DNA of 64,000 bases from Curvibacter sp. PD_MW3 (GCA_002633085.1 NSIV01000001.1:1049624-1113623), one strand, 5' to 3'. Counted from the stretch's first letter, positions 9,241 to 18,770 are shown. The notes: generated by a model from the sequence alone, not told the origin. Numbers and translations: made by a program.

Positions 9241-10803
9241 ATGTTCAAATTGAAATCCTTGAGCATCGCCAAACGGCTGGGTCTGCTGACCGCCAGCGCC
9301 CTGCTCGGCATCGGCCTGATGGCCGGCGTCTTCCTGGTCTCCGAGCGCCAGCTGGTGATGGAGGAGCGGCAGTCCAGCGTGCGCCAGACCGTTGAAATTG
9401 CCCATGACCTGATCGCGCACTTCCACGCGCAGGTCACCAAAGGCCAGCTGAGCGAAAGCGAAGGCAAGCAGCGCGCGCTGGACGCCATCAAGGTGCTGCG
9501 CTACAGCGGCGCTGAGTATTTCTGGGTCAATGACATGCATCCCAGGATGGTCATGCACGCGATTCGCGCCGAGCTCGATGGCAAGGACCTCAGCGACAAC
9601 AAGGACCCGACCGGCAAGCGCCTGTTTGTAGAGTTCGTCAACACCGTCAAGGCGGAAGGCGCCGGATTCGTCTTCTACATGTGGCCCAAGCCCGGCAGCG
9701 ATGAGCCTGTGCAAAAGGTTTCGTATGTCAAGGGCTTCGCGCCCTGGGGTTGGGTCATCGGCTCGGGGGTGTATGTCGACACTGTGGACGCCGTGGTGAC
9801 CCGCCGGGCCATCGGCCTGGGCATCGGCACCCTGCTGCTGGGCGGCGTCTTGCTGGCCTGCGGCTTGCTGATCTCGCGCAGCCTGCTGCAACAGCTGGGC
9901 GGCGAGCCTACTTATGCCGCCAGCGTAACGCAGCGCATTGCCAGCGGCGACCTCAGCGCCGACATCAAACTCAAGCCCAACGACCGGGCCAGCCTGCTCC
10001 ATGGGCTCAAGACCATGCGCGACAGCGTGGCAGACATCGTCGGACGCGTGCGCCAGGGCAGCGAATCGGTGGCTACCGCCAGTGCCGAAATCGCCCAAGG
10101 CAACCACGACCTGAGTGCTCGCACCGAAAGCCAGGCGAGTTCGCTGGAGGAGACTGCAGCTTCCATGGAAGAGTTGAGCTCCACCGTGCGCCAGAACGCC
10201 GACAACGCCAAACAAGCCAACCAGCTGGCCCAAAGCGCCAGCACGGTGGCCATCCAGGGCGGTGAAGTGGTGGCCCAGGTGGTCGACACCATGAAGGGCA
10301 TCAATGATTCGAGCCGCAAGATCAACGACATCATCAGCGTGATCGACGGCATTGCCTTCCAGACCAACATCCTGGCCCTGAACGCGGCGGTCGAGGCTGC
10401 CCGTGCCGGCGAACAGGGCCGAGGTTTTGCCGTGGTGGCCGGTGAAGTTCGCTCATTGGCCGGGCGCAGTGCGGAAGCTGCCAAGGAGATCAAGACCCTG
10501 ATCACTGACAGCGTACAGCGCGTCGAACAAGGCACGACCCTGGTGGATCAGGCGGGCACCACCATGAGCGAAGTGGTGAGCAGCATCCGCCGTGTGACCG
10601 ACATCATGGGTGAAATCAGCGCGGCCAGCTCCGAGCAAAGTCAGGGGGTGGCACAGGTGGGCGAAGCCGTGACGCAGATGGACCAGGCCACACAGCAGAA
10701 CGCGGCGCTGGTGGAGCAGATGGCAGCCGCCGCTTCCAGCCTGAAGTCGCAAGCGCAGGACCTGGTGCAGACCGTGGCGGTGTTCAAGCTCGCCCACGGC
10801 TGA
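9241..10803 (+). CDS. Methyl-accepting chemotaxis protein 4 with Cache-type sensor
   Basis: 520 aa. TM1 at about 12-30, then an extracytoplasmic single Cache-like domain (sCache_2 type, about 35-185) with the typical [14 protein letters not shown] and [19 protein letters not shown] segments, TM2 at about 190-211, HAMP, signalling domain ending at VAVFKLAHG. Cache sensors of this type commonly detect small organic acids; the ligand here is not determined. RBS AAGGAAA lies just upstream of the ATG. No pentapeptide tether. It converges on xerC, with 35 bp between the two stop codons and no obvious terminator. Confidence 0.95.
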   Translation: MFKLKSLSIAKRLGLLTASALLGIGLMAGVFLVSERQLVMEERQSSVRQTVEIAHDLIAHFHAQVTKGQLSESEGKQRALDAIKVLRYSGAEYFWVNDMHPRMVMHAIRAELDGKDLSDNKDPTGKRLFVEFVNTVKAEGAGFVFYMWPKPGSDEPVQKVSYVKGFAPWGWVIGSGVYVDTVDAVVTRRAIGLGIGTLLLGGVLLACGLLISRSLLQQLGGEPTYAASVTQRIASGDLSADIKLKPNDRASLLHGLKTMRDSVADIVGRVRQGSESVATASAEIAQGNHDLSARTESQASSLEETAASMEELSSTVRQNADNAKQANQLAQSASTVAIQGGEVVAQVVDTMKGINDSSRKINDIISVIDGIAFQTNILALNAAVEAARAGEQGRGFAVVAGEVRSLAGRSAEAAKEIKTLITDSVQRVEQGTTLVDQAGTTMSEVVSSIRRVTDIMGEISAASSEQSQGVAQVGEAVTQMDQATQQNAALVEQMAAAASSLKSQAQDLVQTVAVFKLAHG

Positions 10804-10838
10804 ACGACAGCGTTTGTTTCCAGCGCTATCGCCTTTGC

Positions 10839-11801
10839 CTAGGGTTTGGGCGGGCGCTTGCTGTGCGCGCGTGGATGCGCAGCATCGTAGGCCTTGGCCA
10901 GATGCTGGAAATCGAGCCGGGTATAGACCTGCGTGGTGCTGATGTTGGCGTGTCCCAGCAACTCCTGCACCGCGCGCAAGTCGCTGCTGGACTGCAGCAC
11001 ATGGCTGGCAAAGCTGTGGCGCAGCATGTGCGGGTGCACCGGCATGGCAAGCCCGGCTTGCTGGCTGCGGCGCTTGAGGCGCTGCCAGATCGACTGCGCC
11101 GTCAGGCGCGTGCCATTGCGGCCTATGAAGAGCGCGTGCTGGTCCGCCGGCGCGCCCAGTTGGGCACGCAAGGTCAACCACCTAGACAACGCCGCCAGCG
11201 CCTCACGCCCCACCGGCACGCTGCGACGCTTGCTGCCCTTGCCCAGCACATGGGCCTCTGCCGATGGCAGATCGATCCAGCCGCGTGCAGAGGAACTGGC
11301 CGCCACATCCAGCCCCGTCAGCTCGGCCACACGCAAGCCACTGCTGTAGAGCAGCTCCACCATGGCGGCGTCGCGCGCGTCCAGCCAGGGATCGCTCTCT
11401 TCATTGCGAAACGAGGCCAACTGCACCGCATCATCGACGCTGAGCGCTTTCGGCAACGGTTTGGCCGCTTTCGGTGAGCGCACGTCCTGCACCGGGTTGC
11501 TGGCCACCTGCCCCTCACGCCCCAGCCAGGCATAGAAGCCGCGCCAGCCCGAGAGGATGAGCGCAATACCGCGGCCGCTGCGGCCACCGCTGTGCATCTG
11601 CGCCACCCAGCGGCGGATGTGGGTGTTCTGCACGCGCGTCAACGCCACCGGCACCTGGGCCGCGAAGTCTTTGAGTTTCTGCAGGTCGAGCGCATAGAGC
11701 TCGACCGTGCGTTGCGCCAGCCGTTTTTCAACCCGGACATGCTCCAGGTAGCGCTCGACGAGTTCTTCGTCGCTGCCAGCCTGGACCGTGTCCGATGCCA
11801 C
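10839..11801 (-). CDS. xerC: Site-specific tyrosine recombinase XerC
   Basis: 320 aa. N-terminal SAM-like core-binding domain (about 10-95) and C-terminal catalytic domain with the full tyrosine-recombinase set: Arg in SSGLRVAEL, Lys in GKGSKRR, HxxR in HMLRHSFASH, His in LGHANIST and the nucleophile Tyr in TQVYTRLD. XerC works with XerD at dif to resolve chromosome dimers. It is the third gene of dapF–DUF484–xerC, starting 4 bp after the DUF484 stop. That order is conserved in many beta- and gammaproteobacteria and supports XerC over XerD. Confidence 0.93.
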   Translation of the reverse strand: MASDTVQAGSDEELVERYLEHVRVEKRLAQRTVELYALDLQKLKDFAAQVPVALTRVQNTHIRRWVAQMHSGGRSGRGIALILSGWRGFYAWLGREGQVASNPVQDVRSPKAAKPLPKALSVDDAVQLASFRNEESDPWLDARDAAMVELLYSSGLRVAELTGLDVAASSSARGWIDLPSAEAHVLGKGSKRRSVPVGREALAALSRWLTLRAQLGAPADQHALFIGRNGTRLTAQSIWQRLKRRSQQAGLAMPVHPHMLRHSFASHVLQSSSDLRAVQELLGHANISTTQVYTRLDFQHLAKAYDAAHPRAHSKRPPKP

Positions 11802-11805
11802 GGCT

Positions 11806-12492
11806 TTACCTCAGCGGCGAGAGCGCCGCGCTGGCCAGTTCGGCAATGCGCTCCAGGAAGTCGGTGCCCATGGTGCTGACAAAACGCTGGGCATCCGGCG
11901 AGGCCAGCACCAGCATGCCGAAAGCCGGCGTCGTGTTGCCGGAGGCCGCCGCACGCAGGGGCAGCAGCGCCAGCGAAGCCGCCTGCGTCGGCTCCTCCAG
12001 CCAGCCAGCGGCCTCGAAACCGGAGTTGACGCCGCAGAAAGGTTCGCGCAGCGAGGAGGCAAACACCTTGGCGTCTTCGCTGACGTTCTGCGCGAAAGCG
12101 GCACTGGCGAATTCCGGCGCCACGTCCCAGACCCGGATCGCGACCTGCGGCACCGAGAACTGCGTCTGGATCGAGCTGGCAATGGTGGCGGGCAGGTTGG
12201 TGAAGTCCAGCGTCAGGAACAGGTCGCGCGCCCAGACCAGCAGCTTGTCCAGCAGCGCCAGGTTGTCGTTGCCGTGGCGGATCATGTCCATGATGCGGCC
12301 TTCGAGCATGCGGATCTTGTCGCGCAGCATTTCGGCCTGTCGCTCCTGCAAGCTCACCGCGCGGTGGCTGTGCGGGCTGGTCAGGTGCACGGCGGCCAGC
12401 AGCTCGGCGTGGCGCTCGAAAAACTCGGGGTTGTTGCCGAGGTAGTTGGCAATATCGTCCTCGGTCACGGGGTTCAGGTGTTGGTTGCTCAT
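11806..12492 (-). CDS. DUF484 family protein (GAF-like)
   Basis: 228 aa cytoplasmic protein. The N-terminal helical segment ([16 protein letters not shown]) is the hallmark of DUF484, followed by a coiled-coil-like stretch (about 45-80) and a GAF-like alpha/beta domain. Its biochemical role is not established. Almost always found between dapF and xerC, as here. The ATG overlaps the dapF stop by 4 bp (ATGA), indicating translational coupling, and the stop lies 4 bp before xerC. Confidence 0.88.
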   Translation of the reverse strand: MSNQHLNPVTEDDIANYLGNNPEFFERHAELLAAVHLTSPHSHRAVSLQERQAEMLRDKIRMLEGRIMDMIRHGNDNLALLDKLLVWARDLFLTLDFTNLPATIASSIQTQFSVPQVAIRVWDVAPEFASAAFAQNVSEDAKVFASSLREPFCGVNSGFEAAGWLEEPTQAASLALLPLRAAASGNTTPAFGMLVLASPDAQRFVSTMGTDFLERIAELASAALSPLR

Positions 12493-13376
12493 GTCAGTTC
12501 AGGTAGTTCTATTTCGCCCTGGAAAACCGTGGTGGCCGGTCCCGTCATCATCACCGGTGCAGCGCCGTTATGGCTGACACCGGCCCACTCAATCGTCAAC
12601 ACGCCGCCGCGGGTCTGCACATCGACGCGCGCGTCCAGCAGCCCAAGGCGGATGCCCGCCACCACCGCAGCGCAGGCACCGGTGCCGCAGGCCAGCGTCT
12701 CGCCGGCACCGCGCTCCCACACGCGCAGCTTGATGTGCGTCCGGTCCACCACCTGCATGAAGCCGGCGTTGACGCGGCGCGGGAAACGCGGGTGGTGTTC
12801 AATCAGCAGGCCCTGCGTCAGTACCGGTGCGTGCTCCACATCGTCCACCACCTGCACCGCATGGGGGTTGCCCATCGACACGGTTGCTACAAAAACAGTA
12901 GCTGTCTGCGCATTGGCAGCAAGGTCCAACGGCCATTTTTGCCATGAACCACTGGGCTCGGGCGTCAGGCCGGTGGCGTCAAAGGGAATGCGCGGCAGGT
13001 CGAACACCGGCGCGCCCATGTCCACCGTCACGCGGCCGTCGGCCGTCAGGCGCGGCTCGATCACGCCGCCCAGGGTCTGCACCCGCAGGGTGTCCTTGGG
13101 GCTGAGCCCCTGGTCGTGCACAAAACGCGCAAAGCAGCGCGCACCGTTGCCGCACTGTTCGACCTCGGCGCCGTCGGCGTTGTGGATCACGTATTCAAAG
13201 TCAACGTCGGGCGTGGGTGCCGGCCGCACGGTCAGGATCTGGTCGGCACCGACCCCGAAGTGACGGTCGGCCAGCCAGCGGTACTGGGCCGTGCTCAAGC
13301 CCAGCCGCCCGCGCGTCTCGTCCAGCACCACGAAATCGTTGCCAGCTCCCTGCATCTTGGTAAAGCGGATTCGCAT
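12489..13376 (-). CDS. dapF: Diaminopimelate epimerase
   Basis: 295 aa. Converts LL- to meso-diaminopimelate for lysine and peptidoglycan synthesis. The two catalytic cysteines are in QCGNGARC (Cys75) and LACGTGAC (Cys230), each in a half of the pseudo-symmetric fold. Slightly longer than E. coli DapF (274 aa). The extra sequence falls around residues 146-164, between the WPLDL segment and [11 protein letters not shown], and is encoded by a copy of repeat family A. First gene of the dapF–DUF484–xerC operon. Confidence 0.95.
   Translation of the reverse strand: MRIRFTKMQGAGNDFVVLDETRGRLGLSTAQYRWLADRHFGVGADQILTVRPAPTPDVDFEYVIHNADGAEVEQCGNGARCFARFVHDQGLSPKDTLRVQTLGGVIEPRLTADGRVTVDMGAPVFDLPRIPFDATGLTPEPSGSWQKWPLDLAANAQTATVFVATVSMGNPHAVQVVDDVEHAPVLTQGLLIEHHPRFPRRVNAGFMQVVDRTHIKLRVWERGAGETLACGTGACAAVVAGIRLGLLDARVDVQTRGGVLTIEWAGVSHNGAAPVMMTGPATTVFQGEIELPELT
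12886..12941 (+). repeat. Family A repeat, copy 3, in frame inside dapF
   Basis: Plus-strand GCTA-N9-TAGC at 12886-12902, then TGCGCA, an AAGG block and CCATTTTTG. Side by side with the copy at 49177-49231 (reverse complement) it shares TAGCTG, GCGCA, AAGG and GCCATTTTTG at the same spacings. It lies antisense to dapF and encodes residues 146-164. Confidence 0.7.
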
Positions 13377-13459
13377 GACGACAAATTATCCGCTCATTTC
13401 TCCCCTTATCCTTGAGGGCTGACAGCCTGTTACTTCAACCCTATTCAGAGACACGCCCC

Positions 13460-14005
13460 ATGCGACTGCCCGACTGGACCCCCGAACGCAAAGCCCAACC
13501 GCAAGACCTGGTGGACGCCATCCTGGCGCGCCGCGGTGGCGCCCTGCTTAACCTTGACAAGGCGCTGCTGTGGAGCGAGCCGCTGGCGCGCGGCTGGAAC
13601 ACCTACCTCAAGGCCGTGCGCACCGAACTGCCGACCAGCCGCAAACTGCGTGAACTGGGCATCTGTACCGTGGCGCTGCTCACCGGCGCGCACTACGAGT
13701 ACCACCACCATGCGCCGGACTTTCTGGCCGCCGGCGGCACCCAGGCCCAGCTCGACGCACTCAACACTTTTGTCCAGACCAATCCGCGCGGCATCCCGGC
13801 TGACCCGTCGCTGGGGGAGGTGGACAAACTGGTGATTCGCTACGCCGCGCAGATGACGCTGGACGTGAAAGTCAGCGATGAGGTCTTCGATGCCTTGCGC
13901 GGACATTTCAACGAGACGCAGATTGTGGAGTTGACCAGCGCCATCGCCACCTACAACATGGTGGCGCGTTTTCTGGTGGCGCTGGGCATCACGCCAGAGC
14001 ACTAG
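13460..14005 (+). CDS. Carboxymuconolactone decarboxylase/AhpD-like family protein
   Basis: 181 aa from the ATG at 13460 (MRLPDWTPERK). An upstream TTG at 13412 in frame would add 16 residues but lies nearer dapF and looks less likely. The body matches the CMD/AhpD alpha-helical fold: an ELGICTVALLTGAHYEYHHH segment and a conserved C-terminal helix with NETQIVELTSAIATYNMVAR. The usual redox CxxC of AhpD is absent: GAHYEYHHH has no cysteines, so peroxidase function is unlikely. Related proteins are often called CMD-family without known substrate. Divergent from dapF. Confidence 0.8.
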   Translation: MRLPDWTPERKAQPQDLVDAILARRGGALLNLDKALLWSEPLARGWNTYLKAVRTELPTSRKLRELGICTVALLTGAHYEYHHHAPDFLAAGGTQAQLDALNTFVQTNPRGIPADPSLGEVDKLVIRYAAQMTLDVKVSDEVFDALRGHFNETQIVELTSAIATYNMVARFLVALGITPEH

Positions 14006-14290
14006 CTCCCCCCAGGCTTCGTTCCCTTCGGTCACTGCGCCTCCCCCCTCGCAGGGGGCAACGCCAGTGGCCCGGCGAAGCCGGTTCCACGGCGTTCCCA
14101 GGATTTCTAAGCTATCGCCCCCTGGCAACAGGTTTCGCCGCTGGGCCACCCCAAGGCGAAACGCGGCCCCCTCGGGGGTCTGAGGCCCGCGGCTCTGAGC
14201 CTGCCTGCGCAGGCTCGGACGGGCCGAAGAGTCGCAGCCTCCGGTGCGACCCCACAGGGAGCTACACGTCAGCGAGCGACCGTGGGGGCC
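14006..14290. repeat. GC-rich multi-hairpin intergenic repeat region (family B-like)
   Basis: The 288 bp between the CMD gene and the Bug gene hold no credible ORF but several strong inverted repeats: CCCCCT...AGGGGG (14044-14058), CCGGC-GAA-GCCGG (14072-14084), CCCCCTCGGGGG near 14168-14180 and GAGCCTG...CAGGCTC near 14198-14217. The same motif types recur at 28636-28706 and 45565-45632. It could also act as a bidirectional terminator for the two convergent genes. Confidence 0.6.
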
Positions 14291-14293
14291 ACC

Positions 14294-15277
14294 TCAATCC
14301 GGCTTGATATTGTTGTCCTTCACCACCTTGGCCCAGATGTCCATCTGGCGTTCGATGAAAACGCGCGCGGCCTCGGGCGTGCCGCCGGCCACGTCGATGC
14401 CCTGTGCGTCGAGCCGCTTGGCCACATCGGGGTTCTTCAAGGCCTTGTTGATTTCCTCGTTCATGCGCTTGACGATCTCGGGTGGAGTCTTGGCCGGCGC
14501 CAAGATGGCCCACCAGGCTGGCGCCTCGAAACCGGCAAAGCCGCTCTCGGCAACCGTTGGCACGTCCGGGAGATCGGCTGCGCGCTTGGAGGTCGTCACC
14601 GCCAGTGGCCGCAGGCGCTTGCTGTCGATGTGCGGCTTGGTCACAAACACCGAGCCGATGGACAGCGGCACGTGGCCGGCCACGGCATCGGTCATCAGCG
14701 GGCCGCCGCCCTTGTAGGGAATGTGGGTGAAGTTCAGGCCCGCGCTCTTGCCCAGCAACGCCATGGCCAGGTGCCCCAGGCTGCCCGAGCCGATGGAGCC
14801 GAAACTGGCGCCTTTGGCCGACTTGGCGGCCGCCACCACGTCGGCAAAGGTCTTGAACTCGGAGGCCGCATAGGTCGCCAGCACCATCGGCGAGGTGCCG
14901 ATCAGGATCACGGGCACCAGGTCCTTCTTCGAGTCAAACGGCAGGTTGGGAATCAGACTCGGGTTGACGCCGTGGGTGTCGAACACGGCAGCGAAGGTAT
15001 AGCCGTCCCCCGGCGCTGCGGCCACCGCCGCCGCACCGATCGAGCCGGAGGCGCCGCCCTTGTTTTCCACGATCACGTTCTGGCCCAGTTGCTGCGACAA
15101 GGTCGGCGCCAACAGGCGCGCCACCTGGTCCACCGAGCCACCGGGCGGGAACACCGCCACCAGCTTGATCGGCTGCTTGCTCGGCCAAGCCTGGGCCAAG
15201 GCGCTCAACGGCACAGCCAGCGCGGTGGCGGCGGCCAGAACGCACAGCGTGCGCAAGGCGTGTCGGTTCATAGGCAT
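14294..15277 (-). CDS. Tripartite tricarboxylate transporter substrate-binding protein (Bug/TctC family)
   Basis: 327 aa from ATG 15277 (MPMNRHALRT), chosen because GAGGAGA lies 4 nt upstream; a second ATG at 15271 is also possible. A signal peptide (about 1-29, ending LSALAQA) precedes the mature periplasmic protein with the family segments WPSKQPIKLVAVFPPGG and GASGSIGAAAVA. Bug proteins bind carboxylates or amino acids. This one is orphan: no TctA/TctB membrane genes lie next to it, as is common in Burkholderiales. Ligand unknown. Confidence 0.9.
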   Translation of the reverse strand: MPMNRHALRTLCVLAAATALAVPLSALAQAWPSKQPIKLVAVFPPGGSVDQVARLLAPTLSQQLGQNVIVENKGGASGSIGAAAVAAAPGDGYTFAAVFDTHGVNPSLIPNLPFDSKKDLVPVILIGTSPMVLATYAASEFKTFADVVAAAKSAKGASFGSIGSGSLGHLAMALLGKSAGLNFTHIPYKGGGPLMTDAVAGHVPLSIGSVFVTKPHIDSKRLRPLAVTTSKRAADLPDVPTVAESGFAGFEAPAWWAILAPAKTPPEIVKRMNEEINKALKNPDVAKRLDAQGIDVAGGTPEAARVFIERQMDIWAKVVKDNNIKPD

Positions 15278-15387
15278 GCGTGTCTCCTCGGATCGTGTTG
15301 AGACCCAAGTATCGAGCGCGCCGGCCCCGCTGTGGGTTGCGGAAATTACCAATCGGGTTTACGCCTAGGGACCGCCTTGGCGGCACA

Positions 15388-17067
15388 ATGCAGTCCATGC
15401 CACGCCTGAACCAGCTCCTGCACGCCCAGCGTGAACCCGCCCCCCTTTGGCATGCCGCCACCGTGCTCCTGCTACGTGACGGGCCACAGGGGGTAGAAGT
15501 ACTGATGACGCGCCGCTCGCTCAGCGCCAGCTTCGCGCCCGGCGCCTACGTCTTTCCCGGTGGCGGCATCGATGCCGCCGACGCCCAAGGCCATGCGCTG
15601 GCGCAGCGCCGCCCCGGCCAGAGCGACGAGCACCTGACGCAGGCGATTGCCGCCATCCGCGAAAGCTTCGAGGAACTCGGCATCCTGCTGGCGCGCCGCG
15701 CCGACGGCACAGCCGCCGATGCCAGCGACCTGGCCCGGCTCGACCGCCACGCCGCGCTGCTACCGCAATGCCAAGCACAGGGCCTGACGCTGGCCGCCGA
15801 CGAAGTCTTCGTGTTGGCGCGCTGGATCACCGACCGCGACCTGCCGCGCCGCTTCGACGTACCCTTTCTGGTGGCGCGCATGCCGCACAAGCAGACCCCG
15901 GTGGCCGACGAGCGCGAGCAGTTCGACCCGGTGTGGGTGCGCCCGGCCGATGCGCTGGCACGCCACCGCGAAGGCAGCTTCTTCATGATCTTTCCCACCG
16001 TGCGCACGCTGGAGCGGCTGCTGCACTTCCCGGACGTAGCGACCGTGCTGCAGGCCTGCGCCGCCACGGAAGAACCGCTGTGGACCAGTTGCCCGCGCGC
16101 CGGTCTGCTGGTGGGGCGCGAAGCGCGCTACATGGAAGGCGACCCGCCTTATGGCGAACTGGCCTTGGTCTGCCCTGACGGCCAGATGCTGCACCACCTC
16201 GACTGGCAGAACAAACAACCGGTGCCGCTGCTGAAGAACGTGCAGCGCCTGACCGCGCCCAACCCCGGTGTGATGACCGGCCCCGGCACCAACAGCTACC
16301 TGGTGGGCGACCCGCGCACCGGCTACATCGTGATCGACCCGGGCCCGAACGACCCCGAGCACCTGGAGCGCCTGTGGCGCGCTGCCGGCGGCGACATCCG
16401 CCTGATCGTCTGCACCCACTCGCATGCCGACCACTCGCCCGGGGCACGCCCGCTGCAGGCGCTGTGCCTGAACGCCGGCCAAGGCCACGGCGTGCCGCCG
16501 GTGCTGGGCCTGCCCTCGGCACCCACAGCGCGCGCCGCCAGCCACTTCACACCCGACCGGGCGCTACAACATCAGGAGCTGCTGACGCTGATTTCACAAG
16601 GGCTGGAGCCCGAAATCACCCATACCCTGCAGGTGACCCACACCCCCGGCCATGCTGCCAACCACATCTGCCTGGTGCTGGTGGAAGACGGCCTGCTGTT
16701 CTCGGGTGACCACATCCTTAACGGCAGCACCACGGTGATCGACCCGCCGGACGGTGACATGACGGCCTACCTCGACTCGCTGGCGCTGCTGGACGATGCC
16801 TGCGCCGAGCACCACATCGACTTCATCCTGCCGGCGCACGGCCATGTGCTGGGCGCGGCCCGGCAGGCTATTGCGCAATTGCGTGCCCACCGGCTGCAGC
16901 GCGAAGCCAAGATCCTGCGCGTGATGCAGGCCCTGCCCGAAGGCACCATGGACGAATGGGTGGCGCTGGCCTACGACGATGTGCCCGAGCGCATCTGGCC
17001 GGTGGCCAAGCGTTCGCTGCTGGCCCACGTAGAACGCCTGCGCACCCTGCCACCCGGCAACGATTGA
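15388..17067 (+). CDS. NUDIX–metallo-beta-lactamase fusion hydrolase
   Basis: 559 aa from ATG 15388 (a second ATG nine bases later is possible). The N-terminal half is NUDIX-like (about 15-230): PGAYVFPGGGID and RESFEELGI form a recognisable but long-spaced Nudix box. The C-terminal half is a metallo-beta-lactamase fold with THSHADHSPGA (metal ligands) and GDHILNGST, followed by a LACTB2-type winged-helix tail. The halves resemble animal NUDT19 and LACTB2 respectively, suggesting a CoA- or nucleotide-derivative hydrolase joined to a possible endoribonuclease/thioesterase. Substrates are not known. It precedes the pseudouridine synthase-like gene by 4 bp, so they are likely one operon. Confidence 0.85.
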   Translation: MQSMPRLNQLLHAQREPAPLWHAATVLLLRDGPQGVEVLMTRRSLSASFAPGAYVFPGGGIDAADAQGHALAQRRPGQSDEHLTQAIAAIRESFEELGILLARRADGTAADASDLARLDRHAALLPQCQAQGLTLAADEVFVLARWITDRDLPRRFDVPFLVARMPHKQTPVADEREQFDPVWVRPADALARHREGSFFMIFPTVRTLERLLHFPDVATVLQACAATEEPLWTSCPRAGLLVGREARYMEGDPPYGELALVCPDGQMLHHLDWQNKQPVPLLKNVQRLTAPNPGVMTGPGTNSYLVGDPRTGYIVIDPGPNDPEHLERLWRAAGGDIRLIVCTHSHADHSPGARPLQALCLNAGQGHGVPPVLGLPSAPTARAASHFTPDRALQHQELLTLISQGLEPEITHTLQVTHTPGHAANHICLVLVEDGLLFSGDHILNGSTTVIDPPDGDMTAYLDSLALLDDACAEHHIDFILPAHGHVLGAARQAIAQLRAHRLQREAKILRVMQALPEGTMDEWVALAYDDVPERIWPVAKRSLLAHVERLRTLPPGND

Positions 17068-17071
17068 CCCC

Positions 17072-17851
17072 ATGCCCTCTTCTTCAGATCACTCCGATTC
17101 ATCCACCGGCATGCGCCTGGCCCGGCGCGTGGCCGAACTGGCCGGCTGCTCACGCCGCGAGGCCGAGCTCTACATTGAAGGCGGCTGGGTGCGCGTGAAC
17201 GGCGAGGTGGTGGAAGTGCCCCAGTTCCGCGTGCTGGACCAGACCATCGAGCTCGACCCGGCTGCACGGCGCCAACCAGCCGTGGCCCCGGCACCCATCA
17301 CCCTGGTGCTGCACAAACCGCCGGACTTCATCGCCACGGCAGCCACCGGGCAGGCCCGCGCCGCCATCGACCTGCTGCGCCCGGAACAGCGCGACAGCAG
17401 CGATCGCTCCGGCATCCGCCAGCTGCAACGCCACCTGCGTGGCCTCGAAGTCGTCACGCCACTGGAGCCTGCAGCCAGCGGCCTGCTGGTCTTCACGCAA
17501 GACTGGCGCGTGAAACGTAAGCTGGTGGAGGATGGGGCGCTGGTGGAGCACGAAGTGATGGTGGACGTGCGCGGCACCGTCTCGCCGGAAGCGCTGCAGC
17601 AACTCAACCGCGCCCCGGTGGTCGATGGCCGCGCCATGGCGCCCGCCCGGGTCAGCGTGAACCGGCAGTCGGGCGATGTCACCGGCCTGCGTTTTGCCCT
17701 CAAGGGTTATTGGCCTGGCCAGATTGCGCACATGTGCTCGGCCGCTGGTTTGACGATCCTGGCCGTCAAGCGCATCCGCATCGGGCGCCTGCCGCTGGCC
17801 GGCCTGCCCGAGGGGCACTGGCGTTACCTGATGCCGTACGAACGGTTCTGA
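17072..17851 (+). CDS. S4-domain RsuA/RluF-type pseudouridine synthase-like protein
   Basis: 259 aa. An S4 RNA-binding domain (about 14-60, RRVAELAGCSRREAELYIEG) precedes an RsuA-type catalytic domain (from about 77, LVLHKPPDFIAT). Where the family has the catalytic RLD-x-x-(T)-x-GL motif, this protein has PLEPAASGLLVFTQD: Glu132 (GAG, 17465-17467) stands at the position of the essential Asp, and the preceding Arg is Pro. It may therefore be inactive, act only as an RNA binder, or use Glu. C-terminal segment (HMCSAAGLTILAVKRIRIG) is typical. Target RNA unknown. Confidence 0.85.
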   Translation: MPSSSDHSDSSTGMRLARRVAELAGCSRREAELYIEGGWVRVNGEVVEVPQFRVLDQTIELDPAARRQPAVAPAPITLVLHKPPDFIATAATGQARAAIDLLRPEQRDSSDRSGIRQLQRHLRGLEVVTPLEPAASGLLVFTQDWRVKRKLVEDGALVEHEVMVDVRGTVSPEALQQLNRAPVVDGRAMAPARVSVNRQSGDVTGLRFALKGYWPGQIAHMCSAAGLTILAVKRIRIGRLPLAGLPEGHWRYLMPYERF

Positions 17852-17873
17852 CCGGCACTTCTCTTTTCCTTGC

Positions 17874-18770
17874 TCAGGCGCTGAACAGCCGGCCGCGCGC
17901 CGCCTGTGTGATGGCCGCCACAGCCGGGTGCTTGATGCGGCGCTCCACCGAGACGGCGAAGAACTCTTCTACCAGCTCGTCACTGCGGCCGATGACCTCC
18001 ACGCCATAGTGCGCCACCGTCTCGGCCTCCAGCACGCTGGGCGACATGAAGACACCGCGCCCCTCGCGGCCGAAGGCCGTCATCAGCGCGCCATCGTCGA
18101 ACTCGCCCACGACACGCGGCTGGATCTGATGCCGCGCCAACCAGCCGTCGAGCTGCTGGCGCACCGAGGAGGCCGCGCCCTGGATCAGCATGGGCGCACC
18201 GTGCAGGCATTGCGGAAACTTGCCCTGCAACTGGCTTTTCAGCGCCGGGGCACAGAAGAAGCTCATGGGCGAAGTCCCCAGTGCATGGTTGAAGGCCTTA
18301 ACGCTGATGCGGCGCGTCAACGGTTCGTCGGCAATCACCAGGTCAAGCCGCTGCAGCGCCAGTTGCGCCAGCAGGTCGGGGAACTTGCCCTCGCTGCCGA
18401 TTAGCCGCACCGGTTCGTCCATGCTCATGGCCGGCTCCAGCAGCCGGTAGGCCACCGACTTGGCCACCGAGTCGGCCACCCCGACGCGGAAGTCCAGCAC
18501 GCGCGGCCCGCTGCGCGGCTGGCGCAGGGCCGATTCCAATTCGGCGCCCAGGGTGAAGATGTCGTCGGCATAACCCAGCGCCACCCGGCCGTCGTCGGTC
18601 AGCTCCAGTTGGCGGCCGCTCTTGCGGAACAGCCGGCAACCCAGCCGCTCCTCCAACAGTTTGATCTGACCCGACAGCGTCTGAGGCGTCGTATGTAACT
18701 GCTCACCTGCGCGCATCACACCGCCTGCACGTGCTGTGACCCAGAAATAATGCAAATGCTTGAAATTCAT
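17874..18770 (-). CDS. LysR-family transcriptional regulator, NhaR-like
   Basis: 298 aa from ATG 18770 (MNFKHLHYFW); an in-frame TTG two codons earlier is less likely. N-terminal winged HTH (about 2-62, with ARAGGVMRAGEQLHTTPQTLSGQI) and a LysR substrate domain. The MNFKHLHYFW start and LSGQIKLLEE are characteristic of the NhaR subgroup, which in E. coli responds to sodium and controls nhaA. No antiporter gene is adjacent, so the regulon here is unknown. The gene runs divergently from the Rrf2 gene, with a 129-bp AT-rich shared promoter region. Confidence 0.9.
   Translation of the reverse strand: MNFKHLHYFWVTARAGGVMRAGEQLHTTPQTLSGQIKLLEERLGCRLFRKSGRQLELTDDGRVALGYADDIFTLGAELESALRQPRSGPRVLDFRVGVADSVAKSVAYRLLEPAMSMDEPVRLIGSEGKFPDLLAQLALQRLDLVIADEPLTRRISVKAFNHALGTSPMSFFCAPALKSQLQGKFPQCLHGAPMLIQGAASSVRQQLDGWLARHQIQPRVVGEFDDGALMTAFGREGRGVFMSPSVLEAETVAHYGVEVIGRSDELVEEFFAVSVERRIKHPAVAAITQAARGRLFSA

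Noticed and set aside
14005..14290. Possible CRISPR-like array of inverted repeats
   Set aside because: The repeats are hairpins of differing sequence with no regular spacing and no spacers; no cas genes nearby.
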